Positions 28,645 to 38,709 of a stretch of DNA of 64,000 nt are shown here, piece by piece (position 1 is the first letter of the stretch; each line of letters starts with the position of its first letter). The notes beneath the pieces were generated by a model that had not been told where the DNA came from, did not search any database, and saw only the letters and a list, made by a program, of their open reading frames with translations. Source of the DNA: Acanthamoeba lenticulata (Eukaryota; Discosea; Longamoebia; Acanthamoebidae); NCBI GenBank assembly GCA_002179805.1, contig NAVB01000487.1:1-64000 (forward strand), read 5' to 3'. A program made the translations under genes and the position numbers.

Positions 28645-30434
28645 ATGGCGTCGTCCCCACTGCTGTTGTTCGGTCTTATCTTTCTTGCTTGCCTGGTGGG
28701 CGTTCTGAGTAGCCCATGGGACAACAATAATGATCCTTCGACGCAGTGGTCGCAAATGGACATGGTGTATCAGTTCGATGCCCTACCCCTGAATGGCTCC
28801 CTCGAGTACACGCCATGGAGTGACACCTACTGGCCGTCCTACCAAGCCGGAATTGCCAACCGATGGGTGGAGAGAGGTGCGAACAATTTTGATTACGTGC
28901 TGCACCAACTGAGCGACCTCAAGAACATGAGCCAGACGGAGATTGCTGCTCTCTCACCGGCTGGTACGTCTGTTCTGATTATGTGAGACAGCGGAACTGC
29001 TTGTTGAAAATGATTTGAGAGCTTTGCAGAGAAGTACGACATTTTCAAGGGTCGTTACGACTACCCTACTGTTAAGAGCGAGTGGGAGAGGACGTCTCCT
29101 GAGGACGCGCACTGGGAAGGTAAACAAGCTCCTGTAGCCTTTGATGATGATTTGTGGATTCGCTAACGCGGCAGCAAGGCCTGTGCCATGGGTGGGCCCC
29201 TGCCGCCCTGGCTTTCCCTAAGCAGCCTTTCGCGGGCACGCTCAAGAACGCCGACGGCATCAGCATCCCATTTGGATCGAGCGACGTTAAAGCCCTGCTC
29301 ACTTACTACCTGGCCGAGTACAACACTGTGCCTACGTCGTTCCTCGCTGGGCGCTGTAACGTAGACCTAGACATCAACCCTGCCCAAGAGTACCGCTCTC
29401 AAGACCGTCGCAGCCTTGCAGAAGTGCTGTGGTGACGAACAACTTGTTGCTATTTTGCCACAAACAGGAACAGCTCTGCCTGTGCCGACATCAACGCCGG
29501 CTCGTACCATGTGCTTCTTGCCAATATGATCGGCCTGCAGAAGAAGGGCTTCGTCGTCGACCGCGAGCGCTCCATTCAAGTGTGGAACCAGCCTGTCGTT
29601 TTCTTTCAGTCCACGGTGTTGTCTACTCGCCCACCATCATCAGGTGCCTCACCCAAGGCAGTCAAGGAGGTGGAAATCCAGACCAAGTTTGCCTTCGGCG
29701 TCGAGACGAAGGCTCAATGGGACTGGCATGAACCTTGGCTTAATGCGTACAACTACGAGTAAGTTGGGCTGCAACAGAAACTGTTCCTTGTGTGGGACTG
29801 ACGAAACGTTGGGGGAGGAACTCGCCAGCTATTGGTTGGAGCTTGACAGCAACAACACCATCGTGGGCGGCAGCTACGAATCGTGGAAGCGCGCCGACTT
29901 TTTCTGGATGCTCTCCAAGGTGCCTGACTTCAGCGGCTACTTCAAAGAAGTGGCGGAGGTGTACACGGCTTCCATTGCTAAATGTACGACCGTTACTTCT
30001 CATGAACCTTGTGACGCTCGATGACTCCTCCCTCTTTTTCGTCTTCTTCATTTCCATTGTGCAACACAAAGCCAAAACTTCCCTGGTCTCGATGCCTGCC
30101 GTGGCTGAGCTGCCTGAGCGCCCGGTCGACGAGAAGCTGCTGACCACCACGGGCACCATCACCCACAAGAACTACGGCGGGAACGAGCACAAGGGCTGGG
30201 CCATCGTGCCCTCTGGCGCCGTCAAGCGCATCGTCATTGCGGTCTAGGAGTTCAGCACAGAGAGGCAGTTTGACAAGGTGCGCATCCTCGAGGGCGTCCA
30301 CGGTGAGGGTTCCCTGGTGGCCGTGCTCCACGGCAAGGTCGCCCCACGAGACGTGGTTGTGGAAGGCCCGGCAGCCTTCATCGCATTATGGTGACGAGGG
30401 CTTCGCCCTCCACTACCAAGCGCAATACGAATAA
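28645..30434 (+). pseudogene. Transglutaminase-elicitor-like secreted protein with broken CUB-like C-terminus
   Basis: A signal peptide (MASSPLLLFGLIFLACLVGV) is followed by blocks that recall oomycete GP42-like elicitor transglutaminases (recognised from memory): YWPSYQAGIANRW, LKNMSQTEIAALSPAEKYD, then GLCHGWAPAAL with the presumed catalytic Cys, DGISIPFGSSDVKALLTYY, ACADINAGSYHVLLANMIG and YWLELDSNNTIVGGSYESW. These enzymes cross-link Gln and Lys side chains. A CUB-like domain follows (ITHKNYGGNEHKGW, STERQFDKVRILEG, GFALHYQAQYE). It has an in-frame TAG at 30245-30247 and a later frameshift near 30387. Also, at 29760 the frame changes over only 19 nt (TAA at 29760-29762 if unspliced), which is either an extraordinarily short intron or another lesion. 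The transglutaminase core could still be made as a truncated product. Confidence in family is moderate to high, in functionality low. Confidence 0.72.
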
Positions 30435-30536
30435 ATAAAAGATGATGTCGCTGCCGTTACTACGTCTCTTGACCTTCACACTCGAGGAGGAACAGCATCA
30501 GCTGCAGGCGAAGCAACCCAGGCCAAAAAGTTTCTC

Positions 30537-30744
30537 TGTTGAAACTGGCACGTGACTTGTGTGAAGAATAAAGAAGAGGATGAAGATTGCCCTCATCACT
30601 CTCATCCTTTTATTGTGAGTGGTCACGTGCACAATCAGGAAATTACCCAGTGTCCTGATTTTTGGACACCAAAGGGGAATTTCTGGTTGTGACCTCAGGA
30701 ATCAATCAGGAGGTTCTGGCAGGCCTGGAGGTCACTTTCTCACA
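30537..30744 (-). repeat. Left LTR (3' LTR of the element)
   Basis: 208 bp. In element orientation it begins TGTGAG and ends CAACA. It aligns over its full length with the right LTR; I count five single-base differences, all transitions, plus a 1-bp gap at the edge. A purine-rich AAAGGGGA just inside it (30745-30752, read on the - strand) is a good polypurine tract. Confidence 0.9.
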
Positions 30745-31328
30745 TCCCCTTTGATCATGGACAAGGTGTCGACCAGTTGGAGCAGGTCGCAGACTTGCCT
30801 GATCTTGGCATGGCCAAGAGCCTTGGTGAAGCCATCAGCTGGCATCTCTGTGGTGGGCAGATGTTGGAAGATGATCTGCTTGTTCATGAATCCCTCAGGT
30901 TGGTCCACATAGATCTCCTTGCTGAGTGGTGCATTGAAGAAGGCAGTGTTGACATCCATCTGGTGGATCTCAAGGTCAAGGATGGTGGCAATAGCCAGTA
31001 GGAGACATAGATTCTCCAGCCTGACCACAGGGGCAAAAGTCTTGTCAAAATTGATGCCTGGTAGTTGGGAGTAGCCCTTTACTACCCATCTGGCCTTGAA
31101 GTGGTCTATGCTGCTGTCTGTGTGCCTCTTGAGCTTGAAGATCCACCTGGTGCCGATTGTGCATGCTCTTGCTGGAAGTAGAGCAAAAATGTATGTTCTG
31201 TTGAGCTGGTGGGCCTTGAATTTGTCAGCCATGGCACATATCCACTGGGGCGCTTCTTGCAAGCTCATGGCCTGATTGTAGGTCTTGGGAGTCACCACAT
31301 GTGCAGACTCGTCCTGGATGGCCAGCAC
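30735..31328 (-). pseudogene. Copia Pol remnant: reverse transcriptase fused to RNase H tail
   Basis: The - strand frame carries TRWIFKLKRHTDSSIDHFKA, GYSQLPGINFDKTFAPVVRL and QMDVNTAFFNAPLSKEIYVD, the first half of a copia-type RT with its first catalytic Asp. After PEGFMNKQ it jumps straight to LPTTEMPADGFTKALGHAKI, the C-terminal end of RNase H. The YVDD box and most of RNase H are deleted, yet the frame stays open across the joint. Confidence 0.88.
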
Positions 31329-31504
31329 AGTGAACTCTTTCCCATAAATGTGCTCATTGGGCTGTGTTCTCCTCTCTGGTGGCTTCTTGGGTGTAGGCCA
31401 GTTGTGCCTCCTCTTGATGGCTTCAGTCTGGCTGGGCTCTAGGGCTTGGGTCAGCTCTGGTGATGGTGTTGAGGGAGCTGGCCTGGTTCTGAAGCACCAG
31501 ATGG

Positions 31505-31801
31505 CTAGGCGTCAAGGTGCTGGCCCTGTGCTGGCGTCCTCATGTTCACCATGCTCAGATGAGCATCCATCATCAGCAGATAAGCTGTCTGCTGTGAATG
31601 TGGGGATGAATGCAAGCTGTGAGGAGTCAGCCTGACTTTCAGGGGCCAAAGCTGACCTGTCAGCCATTCCCCCTTCAGCTGCAGTCCTTGATAAGGAAGG
31701 TTGAGATGATTGGAGTTCTCTCTGACAGGGCCCAAGTAGATGCCCTGCTGAGATCTGGCGTCCAGCTTGTCACAGTCCTTGCTGGGTGTCAACAGTGACA
31801 C
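31505..31801 (-). pseudogene. Copia Pol remnant: region after the integrase core
   Basis: Contains KLDARSQQGIYLGPV, the conserved stretch that follows the integrase core in copia polyproteins (usually K.D.R...G.+lGY). The surrounding residues are degenerate. Confidence 0.7.
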
Positions 31802-31878
31802 AGAGCAGCCAAATTGGTGCAGGTCAACAATGCTCCTTTGCTGAGCAGGGTCATTCCATTCCTCAATGGGTGGTTTCC

Positions 31879-32290
31879 TTATGACCCAGGTGGTGCAGAG
31901 TCCAGGTAATACTTTAATGCATCAAGCACCTCACTCTTCTTGTGCAGCAGATAAACTGCTGCAAAACAGCTACAATCATCAATGAATGACACAAAATATC
32001 TGTAGCCTCTGCATGTGGGTACAGGGAGTGGACCATATACATCAGAATGAACTCTCTCCATAGGATATGATGATTGTGGGGCAAGCCCATGCCCAATAGG
32101 TTTCCTTGTTTGTTTGCCTTGAAGGCACACCTTACATGGAGGGAAAGGGGATGTGGGGGCACTGAGGCCAAGAGACTTGAGCTCCTCAAACTGGGCCACA
32201 GTCTCGTCATTGATCTTGGTAGGCTCAACCACAGTGTCAAAGGCAAACTTCCAGAGTCCTCTGGCTTGGAGGAAGCATGGGCCCATAACC
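31879..32290 (-). pseudogene. Copia Pol remnant: GAG-pre-integrase and integrase core
   Basis: Reads PPCKVCLQGKQTRKPIG (pre-integrase zinc-like motif), then ERVHSDVYGPLPVPTCRGYR and YFVSFIDDCSCFAAVYLLHK with the first two integrase Asp. The frame is cut before the catalytic Glu and the rest of the core. Confidence 0.88.
32276..32290 (-). other. Primer-binding site, complementary to the anticodon arm of initiator tRNA-Met
   Basis: Directly inside the 5' LTR the - strand reads GGTTATGGGCCCATG. GGTTATGGGCCCA is the complement of the anticodon stem-loop of eukaryotic initiator tRNA-Met (GGGCCCATAACC), not of its 3' end. Drosophila copia is known to prime with a 5' half of this tRNA, so half-tRNA priming is indicated. 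Confidence 0.85.
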
Positions 32291-32499
32291 TGTTGAAACT
32301 GGCACATGACTTGTGTGAAGAATAAAGAAGAGGATGAAGATTGCCCTCATCGCTCTCACCCTTTTATTGTGAGTGGTCACGTGCACAATCAGGAAATTAC
32401 CCAGTGTCCTGATTTTTGGACACCAAAGGGGAATTTCTGGTTGTGACCTCGGGAATCGATCAGGAGGTTCTGGCAGGCCTGGAGGTCACTTTCTCAACA
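32291..32499 (-). repeat. Right LTR (5' LTR of the element)
   Basis: 209 bp with the inverted ends TGTTGA...TCAACA expected of a copia LTR. Contains AATAAA-like and transcription-start-like AT-rich stretches that I cannot place exactly. Confidence 0.9.
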
Positions 32500-32570
32500 T
32501 TCTCAGTGGTCCTGGTTGAGGATGTAGCCCGTGCATTTGTCAAAGGCCAGAGCTTAAGGCTGAACACCCG

Positions 32571-32668
32571 TCGGCAAGCTTGCTGACCATCACGAGCACC
32601 ATCACCCACAAGAACTACGGCGAGAACGAGAACAAGGGCTGGGCCACCGTGACCTCTGGCGCCGGCAG
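32571..32668 (+). pseudogene. Partial second copy of the CUB-like exon of the transglutaminase gene
   Basis: About 100 bp closely match 30132-30222, both encoding TITHKNYG.NE.KGWA followed by PSGA or TSGA. The copy has no continuation of the domain. It lies just beyond the retroelement, so before the insertion it was about 240 bp downstream of the gene end: a partial tandem duplication. Confidence 0.8.
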
Positions 32669-34326
32669 CCTAGCAGTGACCAGGAACGTTGTGTTGCGTT
32701 TGGGACAACGAAGCTTGAGGAGCGCGTGGTGGTTGGCGTGACGCGTTGGCTTGGCCTCGTGTTGCCGTTGGTGGTCGCTGCTGCTCGGGTCATCATTCGT
32801 CGTCGTCGTCGGCATCTCGGCCTCGCACACCTCGCACAGGTCAAAGTCCGGGCACTGCAGGCATTTCCACCTGCGCAAGAAAGCAAGCAAGTGAACAACC
32901 CGACCGAGTCCACTCCATGTTTCCAGACACACAAGCTCTCGTACCGAATGCCACGAATGCCGTTGTGGGCCTTATCCTGGACGTAGCACTCGTTGCACAA
33001 GTAGCCCTCGTCAAACACTGTGCCGGCCAGAGGGCAGACCGCAATCAGTCAGTCAGTCTGCGCAGTGGTCTCAGTTGAACGTTCAAGCGGCGGCGCACCG
33101 GGCACGGAGCACTGGACCCAGTTGGCGACGTCGGGCGTGTCGGCGCTCAGCTTCTCGTAGCAGGCAATGCACCTTTGGGTGGTGCCCCGAAAAATCAGAA
33201 CACACATCAGTCAGACGTCGAGAACGTCGTCCTACGACGTCGTGCGCTCATCGATCTCCGCACCTGAAGAGTGGGTAGCTGGAGTGCTTCTCGGCGTAGC
33301 AGGTTCCCTGGATCTGGGCGCCACACGCAGCGCACGGTCGGTCTCTTTCGGTCGTGACTGAGGGAACGCGTAGACGACGAGAAAGACACACGCACACACA
33401 TCGCACGTCTCCAATGGTCAGCTAACGCGTCGGCGCACTGGTCATTAATGATGAAGATGCGCACAAACGATGGGACGGTTGGAGGCCAGCGTCCACCTTG
33501 GCGGAGCCAGGTCTTCCTCTGTGCTCGTCAACTCGTATCGTGAGCTGAAGCAAGTAAGCAAGTAAGCAAGTAAGAAAAGAGACGCACCTCGACAGTTCAT
33601 CTTCACCAGCAGATGCTCGCGCGGGTGGCCGCCCTCGCAGTCCCTGCAGTAATAGTCATTGACGGAGCGACTTCGTGGCCCCTCGGGTCGTGCCCCCTCG
33701 AGCGGCCTCCATGCCTCCTGCAGCGGACTCGTCAGGGGGCTCAGGGGGCTCAGAGGGCTGACGGCGCCGTCCGGCAAGATCACGGGCGTGGGTGCCAAGA
33801 GATGCTCTGAGCAGGTCAGACACTTGAACAGCGGGCCGTCAATCGGGCTTCTCTTGCACCCGAGACACACTACGCGATGGCACTTGCGCTCTGGAAAAGA
33901 AGAAGGAGGAGGCGCGTTACGTGAGGATCGACACTTGGAGTTCCTTACGTCAGGGTCGACATCGTACCCAGGTTCATCCAGGCCTGCAGCCAGGAGGTGG
34001 CGTGGCCGGCCTCACGAAACAAGTCTGTTTGGCTGTGGGTCTGGTGCCCACCACGCTCCATCTGCACCTTGCTGTTCACCAGCAACAGCAGAGTTTCGAG
34101 AACAACAAGATGAGCTGTGAGGCCAGCCCCCAGTGCGGCGGAAGATTACGTACGAGCGCCAAACAAAGGGCGAGGTGGCCAAGGCATACGCCCACCGGTT
34201 GGTCGAGGCAAACGCGAGCAGAGCAGAAGGTGGCAGAAAGCCAGCTACATGTTCCCACACTTCTGCTGGCAGGTGCGGCCACGGCTGCGTCGCATCTTCC
34301 ATCTCGAGTTTTTTTTGGGCTGGCAT
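32615..34326 (-). CDS. F-box protein with several ZZ-type/Cys-rich zinc fingers
   Basis: The start MPAQKKLEMEDATQPWPHLP runs into an F-box, LPAEVWEHVAGFLPPSALLA (about 34290-34180), the Skp1-binding module of SCF ubiquitin ligases. Later exons hold ZZ-like clusters: VCLGCKRSPIDGPLFKCLTC with YYCRDCEGGHPREHLLVKM (33870-33590); CAACGAQIQG and FRCG (33330-33265); CIACYEKL; GYLCNECYVQDK; and WKCLQCPDFDLCEVCEAE with a later HALLKLRCPK (32880-32700). ZZ fingers commonly bind N-terminal residues or other short peptides, so this may be a ubiquitin-ligase receptor (inference). Exon borders are approximate. The last 17 or so codons and the stop (32615-32617) are antisense to the duplicated CUB exon fragment, so the C-terminus seems to have been acquired from that DNA. 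Confidence 0.72.
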
Positions 34327-34398
34327 GGTCATCGAAAGTTCATAATTGATTTGGCGCCAAATCAAATATCAAGAATTTTTTATTTATTTATTTGGTAA

Positions 34399-36273
34399 CT
34401 ACTGGAGGAGACAGTCAGCGGACTTGACCAGCTTTAGCTCGACAGAGATGGCCTGAGGCGGGGTGTAAGGCACCGGCTTCATGAGACTTCGCCCCTCGGC
34501 CGGGAGCTCGAGCGTGGTTGCGTCGGGCACGTGCTCGTAGGCGATCGTGTCGTTGTCGTTCACGTAGGCCTTGGCCAACCGCGCGAGCTCCTCTCGCTCG
34601 GCGCCATAGGCGGCCACAAAGGCGCCAAAGGTCGGGCAGGCCTCGGTGAGCCGCACGGCCGCGCTCTTGGGCTTCTCGGGCACCTCGGCCAGAGCCTTTT
34701 GCGCGTAGGCCACAGCCCGGCCGTACTCGCTCTTGGTGTGGGCGTCGCGGGCCAGGTGCTTGTAGGTGAGCCCAACAAAGAGCAAGTGGCTCAGCGTCAG
34801 GTACAGCCGCAGCGGTTCAACAAACTCGACGCCAGCGATCGCTCGCAATGCATAGGACGCCTGTTATCGTCGTTAAACCCCAAAGCGGAAACTAAACTAC
34901 AGAAAACAACTACGGCAACGACAGCAACATACGTCGTGGTACTTCTGGGCGATGTCATAGACGAGCTTGGCCACGAGAGAATCGCTGGTGCCTTTGGCCA
35001 GCGCCTTCAGCACGGCCAGCTGCTGCGCTTCGGCCAGGCACACACTGGACCGAAAATGTAGCGACAGCGAGGCTTGTCAGAAGAAGAAAGCTCTTGTAGT
35101 GGCTCACTCACGTGGTGAAGAGCGTGGCGCACGTACTTTATAAACATTGTCTGGAAGTCCCGTGAGACCTCTGCCACGGGCGGGTCGAATCTGTCCTTGT
35201 GTGAGAAAGCGGATGTGGCATTGTGACTGCACAATCACGTACTTGACGCCTTCAAACTGAGGGCACTGCGTGTCGCGCACAAACTCGAACACGCCTGCTG
35301 CCGTGCAGAGCAGCCGAGCCACCTACAGACCGCAACCAAACCACGTCCGCCTTGAGATGCTGCGAATCGAAAACGTAGAGAAGGTCAGGGGGCGCCTCAA
35401 CCTCCTTGGAGCCCTCTTCAAAGGTCTCGTCTGATGCAAAGATGGTGCTGAGCTTCTGCTGCGCCGCCGCCCGGTAGAGAAGGGCCACGTCCTGTCCAGA
35501 AGGCCGCCAGGTCACGACCAACACCAACTCGTAAAAAGAAAGAGGATAGGCATTGCGTACGATGTAGACAAAGAGCAGTTCGGCCGACATACTATTGAAG
35601 GCCATGGGCGTCTTGAGCGCATTGGCGTTGATGCTACTCGTCCAGCTGACTCCTGTAATGCCACGCCGGCCAACGGTGAGCAAGTGGCCTCAGAAGAGAG
35701 CCTCTGGCAGAGCCCAGCCGTACGGATCTGCTTGGCCATGGGCGAGTCAGGGGCAGCCGTGGTCGCGTGTGCCAGGCCCTCGCTCTGGGCACGTGTGCAC
35801 GTAGTTGTTGGTATTGTGGTGTTAGAACTTTGCAAAGCAGGCTCTACATAGGAGGCGACAGCGCCGCACCAGCCCAAGAGCACATGGAAGGTAAGTGTCC
35901 AGCGCCTGTGTGCGAACGGAGTTGAGGACAAAGTTGTTGTAGAAGAAAAAGAGCTTTGTAAGGGGGAAAGGCTTACGCGAAGGGCGCCGTCTGGCCCAGT
36001 ACGGACAAGCGCGGCAACGGCATCCTGGCGGGTGCGGGAGATGCGTTGGAGAAGCTGCTTGGTAGCCTCATCGCCCTCGCGAACCCACTGCTCAAAGGCC
36101 ACCTTCGAGGTCTGCATGACCGAGGCCAAGCCAAACACGTGAATAGGGAACGACACACCATTACTCACGACGTGTCGAGCAGTCGGAGAAGAGGGGGATG
36201 TCGCTTGCTGCATGGTGTTGCTTTGGCGAAGCTGTAGTGGAGCTTTCGGGAAGGTGAAAATTCCATTTTGCAT
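34399..36273 (-). CDS. BRO1-domain protein (BROX/Alix-like)
   Basis: Spliced - strand gene. Blocks characteristic of BRO1 appear in order: AFEQWVREGDEATKQLL near the N-terminus; CLAEAQQLAVLKALAKGTSD and LVAKLVYDIAQKYHD (about 35040-34940); YGRAVAYAQKALAEV; and EELARLAKAYVNDNDTIAYE, then HVPDATTLELPAEGRSLMKP with VPYTPP. BRO1 domains bind ESCRT-III (CHMP4/Snf7) at endosomes and during membrane repair. The protein stops shortly after the domain, with no V-domain or Pro-rich region, so it resembles human BROX more than Alix. The end is KSADCLLQ with no CaaX box, unlike BROX. Start ATG 36273 is used; an in-frame ATG at 36213 is an alternative. Confidence 0.82.
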
Positions 36274-36553
36274 TTTTGTTTCATTTTGTCTGGTCTAATC
36301 TTGTCCACGAAGGAAGGATACATTCTTGAAAGCACTTTGGCCTTTCTCGCACAGTTTTCGGTTTCTCGTTCTGCATTCTTGGGCCGGACGTCCCTTGGGT
36401 GGCGAAGTGACACCCTCGCCTCACAGGCATCGCTTCGTTCTCTCTCTGTAATCGGGCACTTCTCTTCACTATTTTATCAGCAAAAAAGAATGCCTCCGGT
36501 TCTGTCCCTCCCTGTTGTGGTTCTTCACCGCTCTAAGACACGTGCACACCAGA
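36274..36553. promoter_or_regulatory. Divergent promoter region, BRO1 gene and CobW GTPase gene
   Basis: 280 bp between the two start codons. No specific motif identified. Confidence 0.4.
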
Positions 36554-38650
36554 ATGCAAGCCAAGCAAGCTGAGTTGCCAATCTGGGAGGAACCTGAAGA
36601 AGAACTGCAGAGCTCCAAGGTTGACGCCATCGGTATCTGCCCCGTCCACTACCAAACGCAATCAAGCTCACCCAAGAACGACTGATGCTTTTCTCTGGCA
36701 GGCGAACCGCTCACGGAGCTTGTTGATTTTATGACCGAGCTGGCCGGAGACGAGGTGCGCTGTGGCGCTCATCCCACTGGGTGCAACTATATTCCTGACC
36801 AATGAGTGGTGGTTCTACAGTTCCTTGGGAAGGACAGGAGCGAGCTGCAGTTCCGGAAGCTCACGGCGCAGGCCATCGAGAGGGTGAAGGTCCTCGACAC
36901 CTTTTTCGAGCAAAACAAAGAGTCGCCCTATTTCCGCCCGCTTCTGCCACTGTGGGCGGCCCTCAAGAAACAGACCTCCAACCTCATCCGAATCGTCAAC
37001 CTGCACTCCCTCAAGGAAGGTGCGTCCCACAAACCATATAACACGATTCAGATGCTGAAGCTTCCGGGTACACAGCCGTGGATAGTGCGTTGAGCGTGGT
37101 GGATTCGATATCTACGGACATCCTCCACTATGCACGTTCCATCGAAGAGAACATTGACTTCCCAAAGGACAAGCGCATCCCAGTTGGCATCATCACCGGG
37201 TTCCTGGGCAGCGGTACAACGATGCCACGCAGATTCTTCCACCCTCCAAATTGACTAGCCTCACGACCATCTGCTTTACAGGCAAAACGACGCTACTCAA
37301 CTACATTCTGAGCGCCAATCACGGCAAGCGGATTGCGGTGATTGAGAACGAGTTCGGAGGTAAACCACTCACTCATGTTCCACACTCTGCACCAGTACTT
37401 ACCATAGCTGGGCCCGCCCACTCCAGAGGTGGGAATCGACGACTCGCTCCTGCAGGATAAGTTCGCCGCCAATGAGGAGATCTTCCAGATGAACAATGGT
37501 TGCATCTGCTGCACTGTGCGCGGTGATCTGATTCGCATCCTGCGTGAGCTCGTCAAGGTGTCACAGCCCACCTCCGCCCAAGCACTGCCCTTACGTCTAA
37601 AAGCTCACGTGTACCAATAGCAAAAGGACAAGTTCGACTACGTGCTGATCGAGACCACGGGCCTGGCTGATCCCGCGCCGATTGCGCAAACCTTCTTCAT
37701 GGACCCCAAGCTGAGCCTCCAGTTCGTGCTCGACGGAATCATTACCGTCGTTGATGCCAAGCACATCCTCCAGCACCTCGATGAGGTCAAGCCCGAAGGT
37801 ATGCACTGTGATGTGGCGTGCGTCACCTCCCTTCTTCTGCATTGATGCTCACACAACACACCGCAGGTGTGGAGAATGAGTCAGTTGAGCAGGTGGGCTT
37901 TGCCGACAGGATTCTGCTGTCAAAGCTGGACTTGGTCGACGCAAAGTGCGAGCAGACAGTCAGGAAGCGGCTGGCCCAGATCAACGCCGCCGTGGAGATC
38001 ATTCCTGTGAACAAAGGCGTGGTCGACCTCGGCAAGATTCTCAACATCAAGGCCTTTGACCTCGACAAAATCCTCGTGCGCATCGCCGCCAAGCAGCCGT
38101 GTATCCTATCGCGCTCACCGTTGTTGCACTTTCACCGACCGCGCAGGATATGGACCCTCAGTTCCTACTTGACCAGGAGCACCAGCACGACCAGTCTGTT
38201 TCCAGTGTCGGCCTGACCATCGAGGTGCCTGCCTCCATCTCTCTCTCTCTCTTAGAGCAGCCTTTTGAATTGATCACGTCTCTGCAATCGTGGTCGGTGT
38301 CCAGGGCGAGGCGGACATGGACAAGATCAACACTTGGCTGGGGAAGACGCTGAGGACCAAGGGCAACGACATCTTCCGCATGAAGGGCGTCGTCGCCATC
38401 AAGGGGTGGAAGGAGAAGTTTGTTTTCCACGGCGTTCACATGATGGTGCGGCTGATGACCCTCTTCCCCTTCCTCACTCGCGCAAGTGCTGATACGCTGC
38501 TCTTGTTGCATTGCGACGCAGTTTGAGGGGAGCCAAATCGGCAAGTGGGCTAAGAACGAGAAGAAGGAGAACCGACTGGTCTTCATCGGGCGAAACCTGG
38601 ATCGAGAAGAGCTCTGGGCGTCCTTCAAGGCCTGTTTCGAGGCGCACTGA
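36554..38650 (+). CDS. CobW/P47K-family metallochaperone GTPase with N-terminal extension
   Basis: About 170 residues of helical N-terminal region (MQAKQAELPIWEEPEEELQS, then EFLGKDRSELQFRKLTAQAI) precede the GTPase. G domain motifs: P-loop IITGFLGSGKTTLLNYIL, with the intron at about 37214-37280 splitting the loop between SG and KT; VIENEFGEVGIDDSLL; the metal-binding GCICCTVRGDL (CxCC); ETTGLADPAPIAQTF; and LLSKLDLVD (the NKxD-like G4, here SKLD). The C-terminal CobW_C domain includes FRMKGVVAIKGW and RLVFIGRNLDREELW. The family inserts metals such as zinc or cobalt into client proteins; zinc is likeliest in eukaryotes (ZNG1/CBWD type). The N-terminal extension is not part of the usual ZNG1 layout and I do not recognise it. 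Stop TGA 38648-38650. Confidence 0.9.
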
Positions 38651-38709
38651 GTCATCTCAACATGTTGGTTGTCTTGTTTAAACGTTGTTTGAGTAAACGA
38701 AAGCCAACG

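Larger units (their letters stand above)
30537..32499 (-). mobile_element. Internally deleted Ty1/copia LTR retrotransposon (- orientation)
   Basis: Bounded by two near-identical LTRs and flanked by the 5-bp target duplication TTCTC (30532-30536 and 32500-32504). At under 2 kb it is less than half the length of a complete copia element. Inside, on the - strand and running right to left: Gag-pre-integrase/integrase remains (about 32290-31880), integrase-tail remains (KLDARSQQGIYLGP, about 31770-31710), and a reverse-transcriptase piece (about 31320-30880) fused in frame to the end of RNase H. Gag, protease, the integrase C-terminus and the YVDD part of RT are missing, so it cannot move by itself. 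Confidence 0.92.
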
